Source: Terriglobales bacterium
GTDB taxonomy: Bacteria; Acidobacteriota; Terriglobia; Terriglobales; Acidobacteriaceae
DNA length: 6,462 nt
Assembly: GCA_019241735.1 (NCBI GenBank)
Contig: JAFAWN010000442.1
Span: 1 to 6,462 of the forward strand
Direction of reading: 5' to 3'
Positions 1-5,828 of this stretch are shown here, piece after piece. Positions within the stretch are counted from its first letter, which is position 1. Each line of letters begins with the position of its first letter. Below the pieces are notes generated by a model, which had not been told where the DNA came from, did not search any database, and was given only the letters and a program-made list of their open reading frames with translations. A program made the translations under genes and the position numbers.

Positions 1-1
1 G

Positions 2-1399
2 GTTTACGATCTCTACGCCATGCGGGTCATCACCCAGTCATTGCAGGATTGTTATGCGGTGCTCGGGATCGTGCACAACGTCTGGCGTCCGGTACCCGGC
101 CGTGTCAAAGATTTTATCGCCATGCCGCGGCCTAATTTCTATCAGTCGCTGCACACCTCTGTGATCATGGAGGATGGAACGTCTTTCGAAATTCAAATCC
201 GCAGCGAAGAAATGCACCGCATGGCGGAGGAGGGCATCGCCGCGCACTGGAAATATAAAGACGGCCCGGTGTCGGCGAAGGACGAGCAGCGGCTGGCGTG
301 GTTGCGGCAGGTGGTGGAGTGGCAGCGCGACGTTTCCGATCCCAACGAATTTCTTTCCACTCTAAAAATTGATCTGTATCCGGAAGAGGTTTACACCTTC
401 ACCCCCAAAGGCAGAGTGGTAGTTTTGCCGCGCGAATCAACCCCGATCGATTTCGCGTATTCGGTCCATACCGAAGTGGGTCATAGCTGCGTGGGCGCAA
501 AAGTCAACGGGCGCATGGTGCCTCTGCGTCACAAACTGCACAGCGGAGATATCGTCGAAGTCCTGACGCAACCGGGGCACAAGCCCAGCCGAGACTGGCT
601 GGCGGTGGTGAAATCCTCGCGCGCGCGCAACAAAATAAAACATTGGCTCAACATCCACCAGCGCGAACGGGCAATTGAAATCGGGCGAAAGCTGATTGAG
701 AAAGAAGCGCGAAAGTACCGCATCCCGCTGAAAGAGCTTACCGATGATGAGCTTAAAAGAATCGCCGGCGAGTACGGATTGGGGCAAGCCGATGATTTGC
801 TGGCCGGCCTGGGATACGGAAAATTTTCCGCGCGTCAGGTGCTGGCGAAGCTCCCGGCCGCGGCCACTGACGAGATTGCCGAGGTCCCAGGAGAAAAACC
901 GGGGGCATTCGCCAGCGTCATGCGCCGCGTCTTCGGCGGCGACGGCAACAATGCGATCCGCGTGAAGGGACATGGAGATTTATTGGTCTATCGCGCCCGA
1001 TGCTGCAATCCCATCCGCGGGGAGACGGTGGTTGGTTACGTGACCCGTGGCAAAGGCGTGGCGGTGCATGCATTGAATTGCCCCAACGTTTTGAATTTAC
1101 TGTATGAGCCGGAGCGGCGCATTGATGTAGAGTGGGCCCGCGACGAGGATACGCCAGCTTCCTATCCGGTGAAGCTGACTGTGTACTGCGATGACCGCTT
1201 CGGGATGCTCAAGCAAATCAGCGCCGTGATCAGCGACAGCAAGACCAACATCCGGAACGTGGAGGCACGGACCTCAAACGGGCAGGCCAATGTTGATATT
1301 GTGCTCGATATTCTTGACCTGAAGCACCTCGAGGATATTATCAGCGGGGTACGGAAGATTCCCGGGGTGCGCGAAGTTCAAAGACTGCAAAAAATCTAA
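2..1399 (+). CDS. rel: Bifunctional RelA/SpoT-family (p)ppGpp synthetase/hydrolase, 3' part (5' end outside window)
   Basis: The gene is cut by the window edge; 465 residues remain and the frame is open to base 2, so the ATG at base 20 is internal. Counting from that Met, the fragment begins inside the synthetase domain (VYDLYAMRVI, then RVKD at 28-31, PNFYQSLHT at 38-46, EIQIR at 57-61 and GIAAHWKYK at 72-80). A TGS domain follows at about 122-184. Next come a helical linker, the conserved-cysteine region (Cys328, Cys329, His350, Cys354) and a C-terminal ACT domain at about 385-457. The N-terminal HD hydrolase domain, roughly 270 residues in long Rel proteins, must lie upstream. RVKD is the basic RxKD form typical of bifunctional Rel/SpoT enzymes, whereas monofunctional RelA has acidic ExDD; Glu57 of EIQIR is the expected catalytic residue. 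The enzyme makes (p)ppGpp from ATP and GDP/GTP, and its C-terminal half senses stalled ribosomes. All core motifs are intact. Family identity is very secure; bifunctionality is inferred from one motif. Confidence 0.96.
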   Translation, partial: VYDLYAMRVITQSLQDCYAVLGIVHNVWRPVPGRVKDFIAMPRPNFYQSLHTSVIMEDGTSFEIQIRSEEMHRMAEEGIAAHWKYKDGPVSAKDEQRLAWLRQVVEWQRDVSDPNEFLSTLKIDLYPEEVYTFTPKGRVVVLPRESTPIDFAYSVHTEVGHSCVGAKVNGRMVPLRHKLHSGDIVEVLTQPGHKPSRDWLAVVKSSRARNKIKHWLNIHQRERAIEIGRKLIEKEARKYRIPLKELTDDELKRIAGEYGLGQADDLLAGLGYGKFSARQVLAKLPAAATDEIAEVPGEKPGAFASVMRRVFGGDGNNAIRVKGHGDLLVYRARCCNPIRGETVVGYVTRGKGVAVHALNCPNVLNLLYEPERRIDVEWARDEDTPASYPVKLTVYCDDRFGMLKQISAVISDSKTNIRNVEARTSNGQANVDIVLDILDLKHLEDIISGVRKIPGVREVQRLQKI

Positions 1400-1417
1400 A
1401 GGATAGAAAAGGGACAC

Positions 1418-1795
1418 ATGCGAGAAGTGATATCTACGAAAAATGCGCCGCAGGCCCTGGGGCCGTATTCGCAGGCGATCCGCGCCAATGGGTTTGTTTT
1501 TGTCTCCGGACAAGTGGCAATTGATCCCGCCACCCAGCAGGTAATTGCAGGCGATACCGCGGCCCAGACTGACCGCGTATTGAAAAATGTCTCGGCAATT
1601 CTTACGGCTGCGGGAAGCAGTGTGGCGAACGTGGTACGCTCCACGGTGTTTCTTAAAAGCATGAATGACTTCGGCGCGATGAATGAAGTGTACGGCAAGT
1701 ATTTTTCTGCCAATCCACCCGCGCGGACCACGGTCGAGGCGGCGCGCCTGCCGAAAGATGTTCTCGTAGAAATTGATGTGATCGCGCTGGTTTAA
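1418..1795 (+). CDS. ridA: RidA-family enamine/imine deaminase (YjgF/YER057c/UK114)
   Basis: This complete protein of 125 residues matches the usual length of the family. RidA proteins are trimeric cytosolic enzymes that hydrolyse reactive 2-aminoacrylate and related enamines/imines released by PLP enzymes such as threonine/serine dehydratase, protecting other PLP enzymes. Landmarks are GPYSQA at 15-20 with Tyr17, VSGQ at 29-32 with Ser30, the NVxAIL helix at 57-62, and the signature PPARTTVEAARLP at 100-112. Arg103 binds the substrate carboxylate. Glu118 in VEIDVIA corresponds to the catalytic-water glutamate. The cysteine found two residues after the arginine in E. coli RidA is Thr105 here, a common substitution. 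The start is 18 bases after the rel stop, with a purine-rich AAGGGA at 1409-1414 at rather short spacing. The tight gap suggests co-transcription with rel; adjacency of long rel/spoT genes and ridA is also known in pseudomonads. Deaminase activity is inferred from conserved residues. Confidence 0.95.
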   Translation: MREVISTKNAPQALGPYSQAIRANGFVFVSGQVAIDPATQQVIAGDTAAQTDRVLKNVSAILTAAGSSVANVVRSTVFLKSMNDFGAMNEVYGKYFSANPPARTTVEAARLPKDVLVEIDVIALV

Positions 1796-1805
1796 AATTC
1801 CCTAG

Positions 1806-1811
1806 AAGGAG
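1806..1811 (+). promoter_or_regulatory. Shine-Dalgarno of the FKBP gene
   Basis: AAGGAG lies 5 bases before the ATG at 1817. It is the strongest ribosome binding site on the plus strand of the window and fixes the start, which also gives a well-formed signal peptide. Confidence 0.85.
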
Positions 1812-1816
1812 ATTCC

Positions 1817-2278
1817 ATGTCGAAGACTGTCATCCTGATCTTGTTGATTGTGTGCGCGGCGATTTTCGCATTCGCACAAAGCGCCACCAAACCCGCAGGC
1901 TCCAATACGAGTGCGCCGACGAAGGTTACCGGAGCGGCCACCAAGACTCCAGACGCCCTGGAATACTGGGACATTAAAGTAGGGACCGGCCCCGTCGCCG
2001 AAAGCGGGCGTACCGTGAAAGTTCATTACACCGGTTGGCTGACCAGCGGCAAGAAGTTTGATAGCTCGATCGACCGCGGCGAACCGTTCCAGTTCCGGCT
2101 CGGGGCTGGGGAAGTGATCAAGGGATGGGACGAAGGCGTGGCTGGGATGAAGGTCGGCGGCAAGCGCCAGCTGCGGATCCCCTCGGAGCTGGGATATGGC
2201 TCTTCAGGAACCGGCGGCGGACTGATCCCGGGGCACGCCACCCTGATTTTCGACGTGGAATTGCTGGGCGTACAGTAG
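1817..2278 (+). CDS. Exported FKBP-type peptidyl-prolyl cis-trans isomerase
   Basis: The protein has 153 residues. Residues 1-20 form a Sec-type signal peptide: a short basic start (SK), a hydrophobic core VILILLIVCAAIFAFA, and a likely cleavage after AFA at Ala20. Cys13 is not in a lipobox, so a lipoprotein is unlikely. A Ser/Thr/Ala/Pro/Lys-rich linker (about 21-47) leads into one FKBP domain (about 48-153). The FKBP12 pocket residues are all recognisable: Tyr71 (VHYTG), Phe81-Asp82, Phe93, Val100-Ile101, Trp104 (VIKGW), Tyr127 (LGYG) and Phe145 (FDVELL), so it should be an active proline isomerase. No dimerisation domain like that of FkpA/Mip precedes it; it is a minimal secreted or periplasmic form that presumably helps envelope proteins fold. 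It starts 21 bases after ridA and is probably the last gene of the rel-ridA unit. No intrinsic terminator with a T tract follows. Confidence 0.95.
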   Translation: MSKTVILILLIVCAAIFAFAQSATKPAGSNTSAPTKVTGAATKTPDALEYWDIKVGTGPVAESGRTVKVHYTGWLTSGKKFDSSIDRGEPFQFRLGAGEVIKGWDEGVAGMKVGGKRQLRIPSELGYGSSGTGGGLIPGHATLIFDVELLGVQ

Positions 2279-2310
2279 CGTCCAAAGACGGAAATCGACG
2301 CCCGGCACTT

Positions 2311-2340
2311 CGCATTATGTTCCACGTGGAACATAATGCG
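2311..2340. repeat. 30-bp perfect palindrome around parS
   Basis: The left arm CGCATTATGTTCCAC is the exact reverse complement of the right arm at 2326-2340, with no spacer; the symmetry stops at T2310/G2341. The inner 16 bp are the parS site; the outer arms (CGCATTA and TAATGCG) extend its symmetry by seven bases per side. As RNA it could fold into a long hairpin, but no T run follows on either strand, so it is not a standard intrinsic terminator. Confidence 0.95.
2318..2333. promoter_or_regulatory. parS: parS centromere-like site (ParB/Spo0J binding)
   Basis: The sequence TGTTCCACGTGGAACA matches the bacterial chromosomal parS consensus TGTTNCACGTGNAACA at all 16 positions and is a perfect palindrome. 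ParB dimers load on such sites with CTP, spread along the DNA, and work with ParA and SMC to segregate newly replicated origins. The site lies in the convergent gap between the FKBP gene and rpmB, 39 bases past the FKBP stop, where ParB spreading would disturb no promoter immediately beside it. Neither parA nor parB is in the window. In most bacteria parS sites cluster near oriC, so origin proximity is likely but inferred. Confidence 0.88.
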
Positions 2341-2367
2341 GTGGTCTTATTGCTAAAAGCTATTCCG

Positions 2368-2414
2368 GCCCACCAGTTAACTCGACAAGTAACAGGAAGC
2401 CTCGCGGTGGGCTT
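2368..2414 (-). terminator. Inverted repeats downstream of rpmB, possible weak terminator
   Basis: Two overlapping inverted repeats lie 18 bases or more past the rpmB stop. GCCCACC (2368-2374) pairs with GGTGGGC (2406-2412) across a 31-base loop, and AAGCC (2397-2401) pairs with GGCTT (2410-2414) across 8 bases. Read from rpmB, the second hairpin is followed only by CCTGTTACTT, a poor T tract. Termination is a guess. The rest of 2341-2431 shows nothing recognisable. Confidence 0.25.
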
Positions 2415-2431
2415 TGACTATCGGGGTTCGT

Positions 2432-2620
2432 TCAGGCCTTAACGACTTTACCGCTGCGCAGGCACGACGTGCAGACGCGGATACGTTTATTACCGCCTTT
2501 GATCTTGGCGTGCACCGGACGCAGGTTCACGTTCCAGCGCCTGCGGCTCACATTGTGGGCGTGGCTGATGTTGTTCCCGAATTGCGGCCCCTTGCCGCAG
2601 ATATCACAAACGTGCGCCAT
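2432..2620 (-). CDS. rpmB: 50S ribosomal protein L28 (bL28), zinc-binding form
   Basis: This 62-residue protein is of normal length for bL28. It starts MAHVCDICGKGPQFGNNISHAHN, with the family core SRRRWNVNLRPV at 25-36 and the C-terminal CTSCLRSGKVVKA. Cys5/Cys8 and Cys50/Cys53 form the Cys4 zinc site of the C+ version of L28; genomes with zinc-responsive ribosome remodelling often also carry a cysteine-free copy, and none is visible here. L28 is a small basic protein of the large ribosomal subunit. The gene stands alone, convergent with the FKBP gene and divergent from the DUF971 gene, so it should have its own promoter. No Zur-like operator is evident. The start is supported by GGGAG five bases upstream and by the family N-terminus. 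Confidence 0.97.
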   Translation of the reverse strand: MAHVCDICGKGPQFGNNISHAHNVSRRRWNVNLRPVHAKIKGGNKRIRVCTSCLRSGKVVKA

Positions 2621-2625
2621 TGTTG

Positions 2626-2630
2626 CTCCC
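2626..2630 (-). promoter_or_regulatory. Shine-Dalgarno of rpmB
   Basis: On the minus strand GGGAG precedes the rpmB ATG by 5 bases, in the context CGGGAGCAACA-ATG. It confirms the start codon. Confidence 0.75.
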
Positions 2631-2662
2631 GGTCAGTCCTAGAATTGATTGGTAAAGCATAG

Positions 2663-2691
2663 ATTTTACCGGATTTCGGCGCTCCGGCCAA
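2663..2691 (-). promoter_or_regulatory. Candidate sigma70-type promoter of rpmB
   Basis: Read on the minus strand, TTGGCC (2691-2686) and TAAAAT (2668-2663) are separated by exactly 17 bases. The -10 box matches TATAAT at five of six positions and the -35 box matches TTGACA at four. Transcription would start near 2656, giving a leader of roughly 35 bases containing the GGGAG Shine-Dalgarno. The position suits a monocistronic ribosomal protein gene. Based on motif inspection only. Confidence 0.45.
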
Positions 2692-2760
2692 GTGGCGGGG
2701 CTTGCGGCGCGGAGATAAGCGTGGCATCCTCCCGCACCCCACGCGGCACCGCGCACCTCG

Positions 2761-2769
2761 TGCGATACT
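2761..2769 (+). promoter_or_regulatory. Possible extended -10 promoter giving a leaderless DUF971 mRNA
   Basis: TGC-GATACT forms an extended -10 pattern (TGn followed by a hexamer keeping the key A2 and T6). It ends six bases before the ATG at 2776, so transcription would begin at or within a base of the start codon. This fits the lack of any Shine-Dalgarno before that ATG. No good -35 box is present. A small inverted repeat, CGCAC/GTGCG (2752-2764), overlaps it. Weak evidence. Confidence 0.28.
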
Positions 2770-2775
2770 GAAATT

Positions 2776-3165
2776 ATGGCGCCATCCGAAGATCCAAAGT
2801 CGGTGAAAGTCCATCTCACCACCGGCACCGGGCTGGACATCGAATGGAAAGACGGGCATCAGTCGCACTATGCCTTTCCTTTTTTGCGGGATGCCTGCCC
2901 GTGCGCGCTGTGTGACGAAGAACGATCCAAGTCAGGCCGGCAGCCCGGAGACCCTCCAAAAGCCGCGCCGGGGGCGCTTCCCATGTTTAAGGCTGCCGCC
3001 AAGCCGGACTCGGCGGAAGGCGTTGGCAAGTACGCCATAAAGTTCCACTGGAATGACGGCCACGAACTGGGGATCTATTCCTGGCACTTCTTGCGGGAAA
3101 TCTGCCCTTGCGAAGAGTGTCGGGCGGCGCGCATGGCGGGCGACATTTCGCGAAGCGCCGGTTAG
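2776..3165 (+). CDS. DUF971 / gamma-butyrobetaine hydroxylase-like N-terminal domain protein with two CPCxxC motifs
   Basis: This 129-residue soluble protein consists of one DUF971 (GBBH-like N-terminal) domain. Two similar halves are visible. The first is LDIEWKDGH at 20-28, FLRDACPCALC at 36-46. The second is KYAIKFHWNDGHELGIYSW at 85-103, FLREICPCEEC at 105-115. A Pro/Ala/Gly-rich linker (about 53-83) joins them. In human gamma-butyrobetaine hydroxylase the corresponding domain binds zinc through a CxCxxC triad and a later histidine. Here Cys41, Cys43 and Cys46 match the triad and His96 matches the histidine. The second CPCxxC triad (Cys110, 112, 115) is an addition not seen in simple cysteine-free DUF971 proteins. 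No oxygenase domain follows. DUF971 is also attached to Mrp/HCF101-type Fe-S carrier ATPases, so metal or Fe-S handling is plausible, but the function is unknown. No Shine-Dalgarno precedes the ATG. The gene is divergent from rpmB and lies 65 bases before the helicase gene. Confidence 0.88.
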   Translation: MAPSEDPKSVKVHLTTGTGLDIEWKDGHQSHYAFPFLRDACPCALCDEERSKSGRQPGDPPKAAPGALPMFKAAAKPDSAEGVGKYAIKFHWNDGHELGIYSWHFLREICPCEECRAARMAGDISRSAG

Positions 3166-3172
3166 CAACTCC

Positions 3173-3199
3173 TTGACACTCACCAGCCTCCTGTAAAAT
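3173..3199 (+). promoter_or_regulatory. Promoter of the uvrD/pcrA gene
   Basis: A perfect TTGACA -35 box (3173-3178) begins 8 bases after the DUF971 stop. It is followed by TAAAAT (3194-3199) at 15-base spacing, or by AAAATT (3195-3200) at 16 bases with an upstream TGT that makes an extended -10. Transcription would start near 3206, giving a leader of about 25 bases. This implies the helicase gene is expressed separately from the DUF971 gene, though read-through is possible because no terminator lies between them. Confidence 0.62.
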
Positions 3200-3230
3200 T
3201 TAATAGCCGGCCCGGAGCAAATCGCCTACT

Positions 3231-5804
3231 TTGTCTTTCCTCGACCAACTCAATCCGCAGCAGCGTGAAGCCGTTGAAACTACCGAAGGCCCGGTGCTGA
3301 TTCTGGCGGGAGCAGGCAGCGGCAAGACTCGCGTGATTACCTACCGGATCGCGCACCTCATTGAAAATCTGGGAGTCATGCCGGAAGCCATTCTCGCCAT
3401 GACTTTCACCAACAAGGCAGCGGCGGAAATGGTCGAGCGAGTGGACAAGCTGGTAGGCGGCTTATCCATCGCCAAGCCGGTGATTTCGACCTTCCACTCA
3501 TTCTGCGTGCGGGTCCTGCGGCGTGATATTGAGGCGCTGCGGATCCCGTCTGCGACGCCGGGCGCGCCACCAAGCGGATATACCAAGAATTTCATTATTT
3601 ACGACGAGACTGACCAGCAGCAGATAGTCAAGTCGGTGATGCGCCGCCTTGGCATTGATGATAAGCAGACGACGCCGCGTTCGGTGCTGGCACATATTTC
3701 CTGGGCGAAGAACCATATGCTGGATCCGCAGGAGGTGTATTTGCAGTCGGCCGACCCGACGACGGAGCGCGTGGCGCAGATTTATGCCGAATACCGCAAA
3801 GAGCTGGCCAAGGCGAACGCTTTCGATTTCGATGACCTGCTGCTGGAAACAGTGCGGCTGCTCAAGGCGGCGTCCGCAGTGCGCGAATACTACAACCGCC
3901 GTTTTCAGTACGTTCTGGTCGATGAATATCAGGACACCAACCGTCCGCAGTATGAGCTGATGCGGCTGCTGGCGGGATCGCATCACAACATCTGCTCAGT
4001 GGGCGACGAGGACCAGTCGATCTATTCATGGCGTGGGGCTGATATCCGGAACATCCTCGAATTCGAAAGGGATTTTCCCGAGGCCAAGCTGATCCGCCTG
4101 GAGCAGAATTACCGGTCAACCCAAAGCATTCTTCAGGCGGCGTCCGCGGTGGTGTCGAACAACCTCAAACGCAAGGGCAAGAACCTGTGGACGGAGCGGC
4201 AAGGCGGGGCGAAGATCGGCTACTACGAAGCTCCGGACGGGGAAAACGAAGCGCTGTTTGTAGCCGACCATATCTCGAAATACTTGCGTGAAGTGCAGGG
4301 GGGAGAAACGGCGCGCGCGGCGGTGCTTTACCGCACCAATTCGCAGTCCCGCCTGTTTGAAGAGGCCATGCGGCGCTATCAGCTGAAATACCGTGTGGTG
4401 GGAGGGTTTTCGTTTTACGAACGTGCCGAGATCAAGGACATGGTCTCGTATCTGAAAGTCATTCACAATCCTGATGATTCGATTTCGCTTTTGCGCGTAG
4501 TCAATACTCCGGCGCGCGGTATCGGCAAGACCACCATGGAAACTCTGGAGCGGGTCGCGCTCGAAACCGGGCTGTCGCTATGGGGCGCGATTGCGGAAAG
4601 TATCCGGCGGCAATTGCTGCCGCAACGGGCACTCGCGGCGCTTAAATCGTTCAAGGAACTGATCGAAGATGCGCAAGCCATGCTTGCCGGGACCTACGTC
4701 GAGCGCATGGAGCTGACCGCCCGCGAACAGCTCAGCGATGCCCCGGCTGCGATCGAGGTAGATGATCAGATTGGGTTTGATCCGGCAGCGTTCAATTTTG
4801 AGGCGCAGGAAGTTGCTTCGCCCCAGCCCGCAGATTTGCCGGAGGGTACGGATGCAATTATCGAAGGCGCCGGGGCGGAAAATCCTATTCGACCCAGCAC
4901 CGCCGATATTTTGAAATTCCTCATCGACCGTACCGGATACATCAAGGCACTCGAAGCCGAGGACACGCCGGAGGCTTTCTCGCGAATCGAAAACCTGCGT
5001 GAACTGGTGAATGCCGCCATGGATTCCCGCGACCGCGGGGAAAGCCTCGACCAGTTTCTCGATCACGCGGCGCTGATCAGTGACGTGGATTCTTACGATC
5101 CCGCGTCTCAAGTCACGCTAATGACTCTGCACGCGGCCAAAGGCCTGGAATTTCCGCTGGTATTTCTCTGCGGCATGGAGGAAGGGCTGTTCCCACACTC
5201 CCGCACCTTCCTTCATCCGGATGACATTGAGGAGGAGCGCCGGCTGTGTTACGTGGGGATGACACGAGCAATGGATTCGCTGGTGCTCACGCGCGCCGTC
5301 TATCGACGCCGCTACGGTACCGACCTGCCGGAGGCTGCGATTCCATCGCGATTTCTGGAAGAAGTGCCGGCCGACTTAATGCAGGAGCTGGGAATCCGCG
5401 CCAGCCGCCGCGTCCCACAAGAGCCGGTGGCATCCCAGACGGGACATTACGCCTATGAGGATGAAGACCAGAGCTTAAGCTGGGCGGGGCGCGGCCGCCA
5501 GCGCACTGCGTCGAGGGCATCCGGCGGCAAGAGCTTCGCGGGCAAGACCTACAACTCTATAGAAAACATCGCCGAGTTTTTCGCCAGCCGGGGAAGGAAA
5601 TTCAGCATGCCTAGGTTGCCGGTTGAAGAAGTCCCGGGGGTGAAAGGGTTCCGGCCGGGGGAAAAAGTCAAACATCCAAAATATGGTGAAGGCACGGTTT
5701 ATCAGCGCGAGGGGGAGGGTGAAGAGGCGAAGATTACGGTACAATTCCCTCGCTTCGGTTTGAAGAAGCTGGTGGAGAAATACGCGCAACTCGAACACGC
5801 ATGA
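3231..5804 (+). CDS. pcrA: UvrD/PcrA-type ATP-dependent 3'-5' DNA helicase (superfamily 1A)
   Basis: This protein of 857 residues is longer than typical UvrD/PcrA (about 720-740). All SF1 motifs are intact: Q motif LNPQQREAV (7-15), Walker A AGAGSGKT (26-33), motif Ia TFTNKAAAEM (58-67), Walker B VDEYQD (Asp231, Glu232), motif III GDEDQSIYSWRGAD (258-271), motif IV EQNYRS (291-296), motif V/Va TLHAAKGLEF (632-641) and motif VI YVGMTRA (674-680, Arg679). Residues 810-857 form the Tudor-like domain that in PcrA/UvrD contacts RNA polymerase. Extra length comes from an acidic Ala/Pro-rich insertion at about 503-556 in the 2B region and a long Ser/Gly/Arg linker before the Tudor domain. Expected roles are nucleotide excision and mismatch repair, and clearing RNA polymerase and RecA from DNA. 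The start is TTG, chosen because the family N-terminus begins there and no ATG or GTG is available; GGAG (3214-3217) is 13 bases upstream, a long spacing. UvrD and PcrA cannot be told apart by sequence alone. Confidence 0.96.
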   Translation: MSFLDQLNPQQREAVETTEGPVLILAGAGSGKTRVITYRIAHLIENLGVMPEAILAMTFTNKAAAEMVERVDKLVGGLSIAKPVISTFHSFCVRVLRRDIEALRIPSATPGAPPSGYTKNFIIYDETDQQQIVKSVMRRLGIDDKQTTPRSVLAHISWAKNHMLDPQEVYLQSADPTTERVAQIYAEYRKELAKANAFDFDDLLLETVRLLKAASAVREYYNRRFQYVLVDEYQDTNRPQYELMRLLAGSHHNICSVGDEDQSIYSWRGADIRNILEFERDFPEAKLIRLEQNYRSTQSILQAASAVVSNNLKRKGKNLWTERQGGAKIGYYEAPDGENEALFVADHISKYLREVQGGETARAAVLYRTNSQSRLFEEAMRRYQLKYRVVGGFSFYERAEIKDMVSYLKVIHNPDDSISLLRVVNTPARGIGKTTMETLERVALETGLSLWGAIAESIRRQLLPQRALAALKSFKELIEDAQAMLAGTYVERMELTAREQLSDAPAAIEVDDQIGFDPAAFNFEAQEVASPQPADLPEGTDAIIEGAGAENPIRPSTADILKFLIDRTGYIKALEAEDTPEAFSRIENLRELVNAAMDSRDRGESLDQFLDHAALISDVDSYDPASQVTLMTLHAAKGLEFPLVFLCGMEEGLFPHSRTFLHPDDIEEERRLCYVGMTRAMDSLVLTRAVYRRRYGTDLPEAAIPSRFLEEVPADLMQELGIRASRRVPQEPVASQTGHYAYEDEDQSLSWAGRGRQRTASRASGGKSFAGKTYNSIENIAEFFASRGRKFSMPRLPVEEVPGVKGFRPGEKVKHPKYGEGTVYQREGEGEEAKITVQFPRFGLKKLVEKYAQLEHA

Positions 5805-5818
5805 GTCTGACAGGAACG

Positions 5819-5824
5819 AAAGGA
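5819..5824 (+). promoter_or_regulatory. Shine-Dalgarno of the small basic protein gene
   Basis: AAAGGA ends four bases before the ATG at 5829. It is a good ribosome binding site placed in the 24-base gap after the helicase stop, and is a main argument that the short reading frame is translated. Confidence 0.65.
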
Positions 5825-5828
5825 ATTA

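Noticed and set aside
437..973. Minus-strand open frame of 178 codons opposite rel
   Set aside because: It lies wholly antisense to the TGS and linker part of rel, which has full family motifs; its translation has no recognisable domain and no ribosome binding logic.
2311..2340. Reading the 30-bp palindrome as a rho-independent terminator
   Set aside because: The stem is long, but neither strand has a T run after it, and the core is an exact parS motif, which explains it better.
2414..2662. Plus-strand open frame of 82 codons across rpmB
   Set aside because: It is the complement of rpmB, whose identity as L28 is certain.
2719..2744. GCGTGG/CCACGC inverted repeat in the rpmB-DUF971 divergent region
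   Set aside because: Only six base pairs with a 14-base loop in GC-rich DNA; easily expected by chance.
2640..2775. Search for a tRNA or small RNA gene in the divergent intergenic region
   Set aside because: No cloverleaf, T-loop GGTTCGA-type sequence or strong terminator was found.
3498..3986. Minus-strand open frame of 162 codons opposite the helicase
   Set aside because: Antisense shadow of the helicase from its N-terminal part to motif II; low-complexity composition typical of GC-rich antisense frames.
4578..5111. Minus-strand open frame of 177 codons opposite the helicase
   Set aside because: Antisense to helicase codons that encode the 2B region and insertion; no domain features seen.
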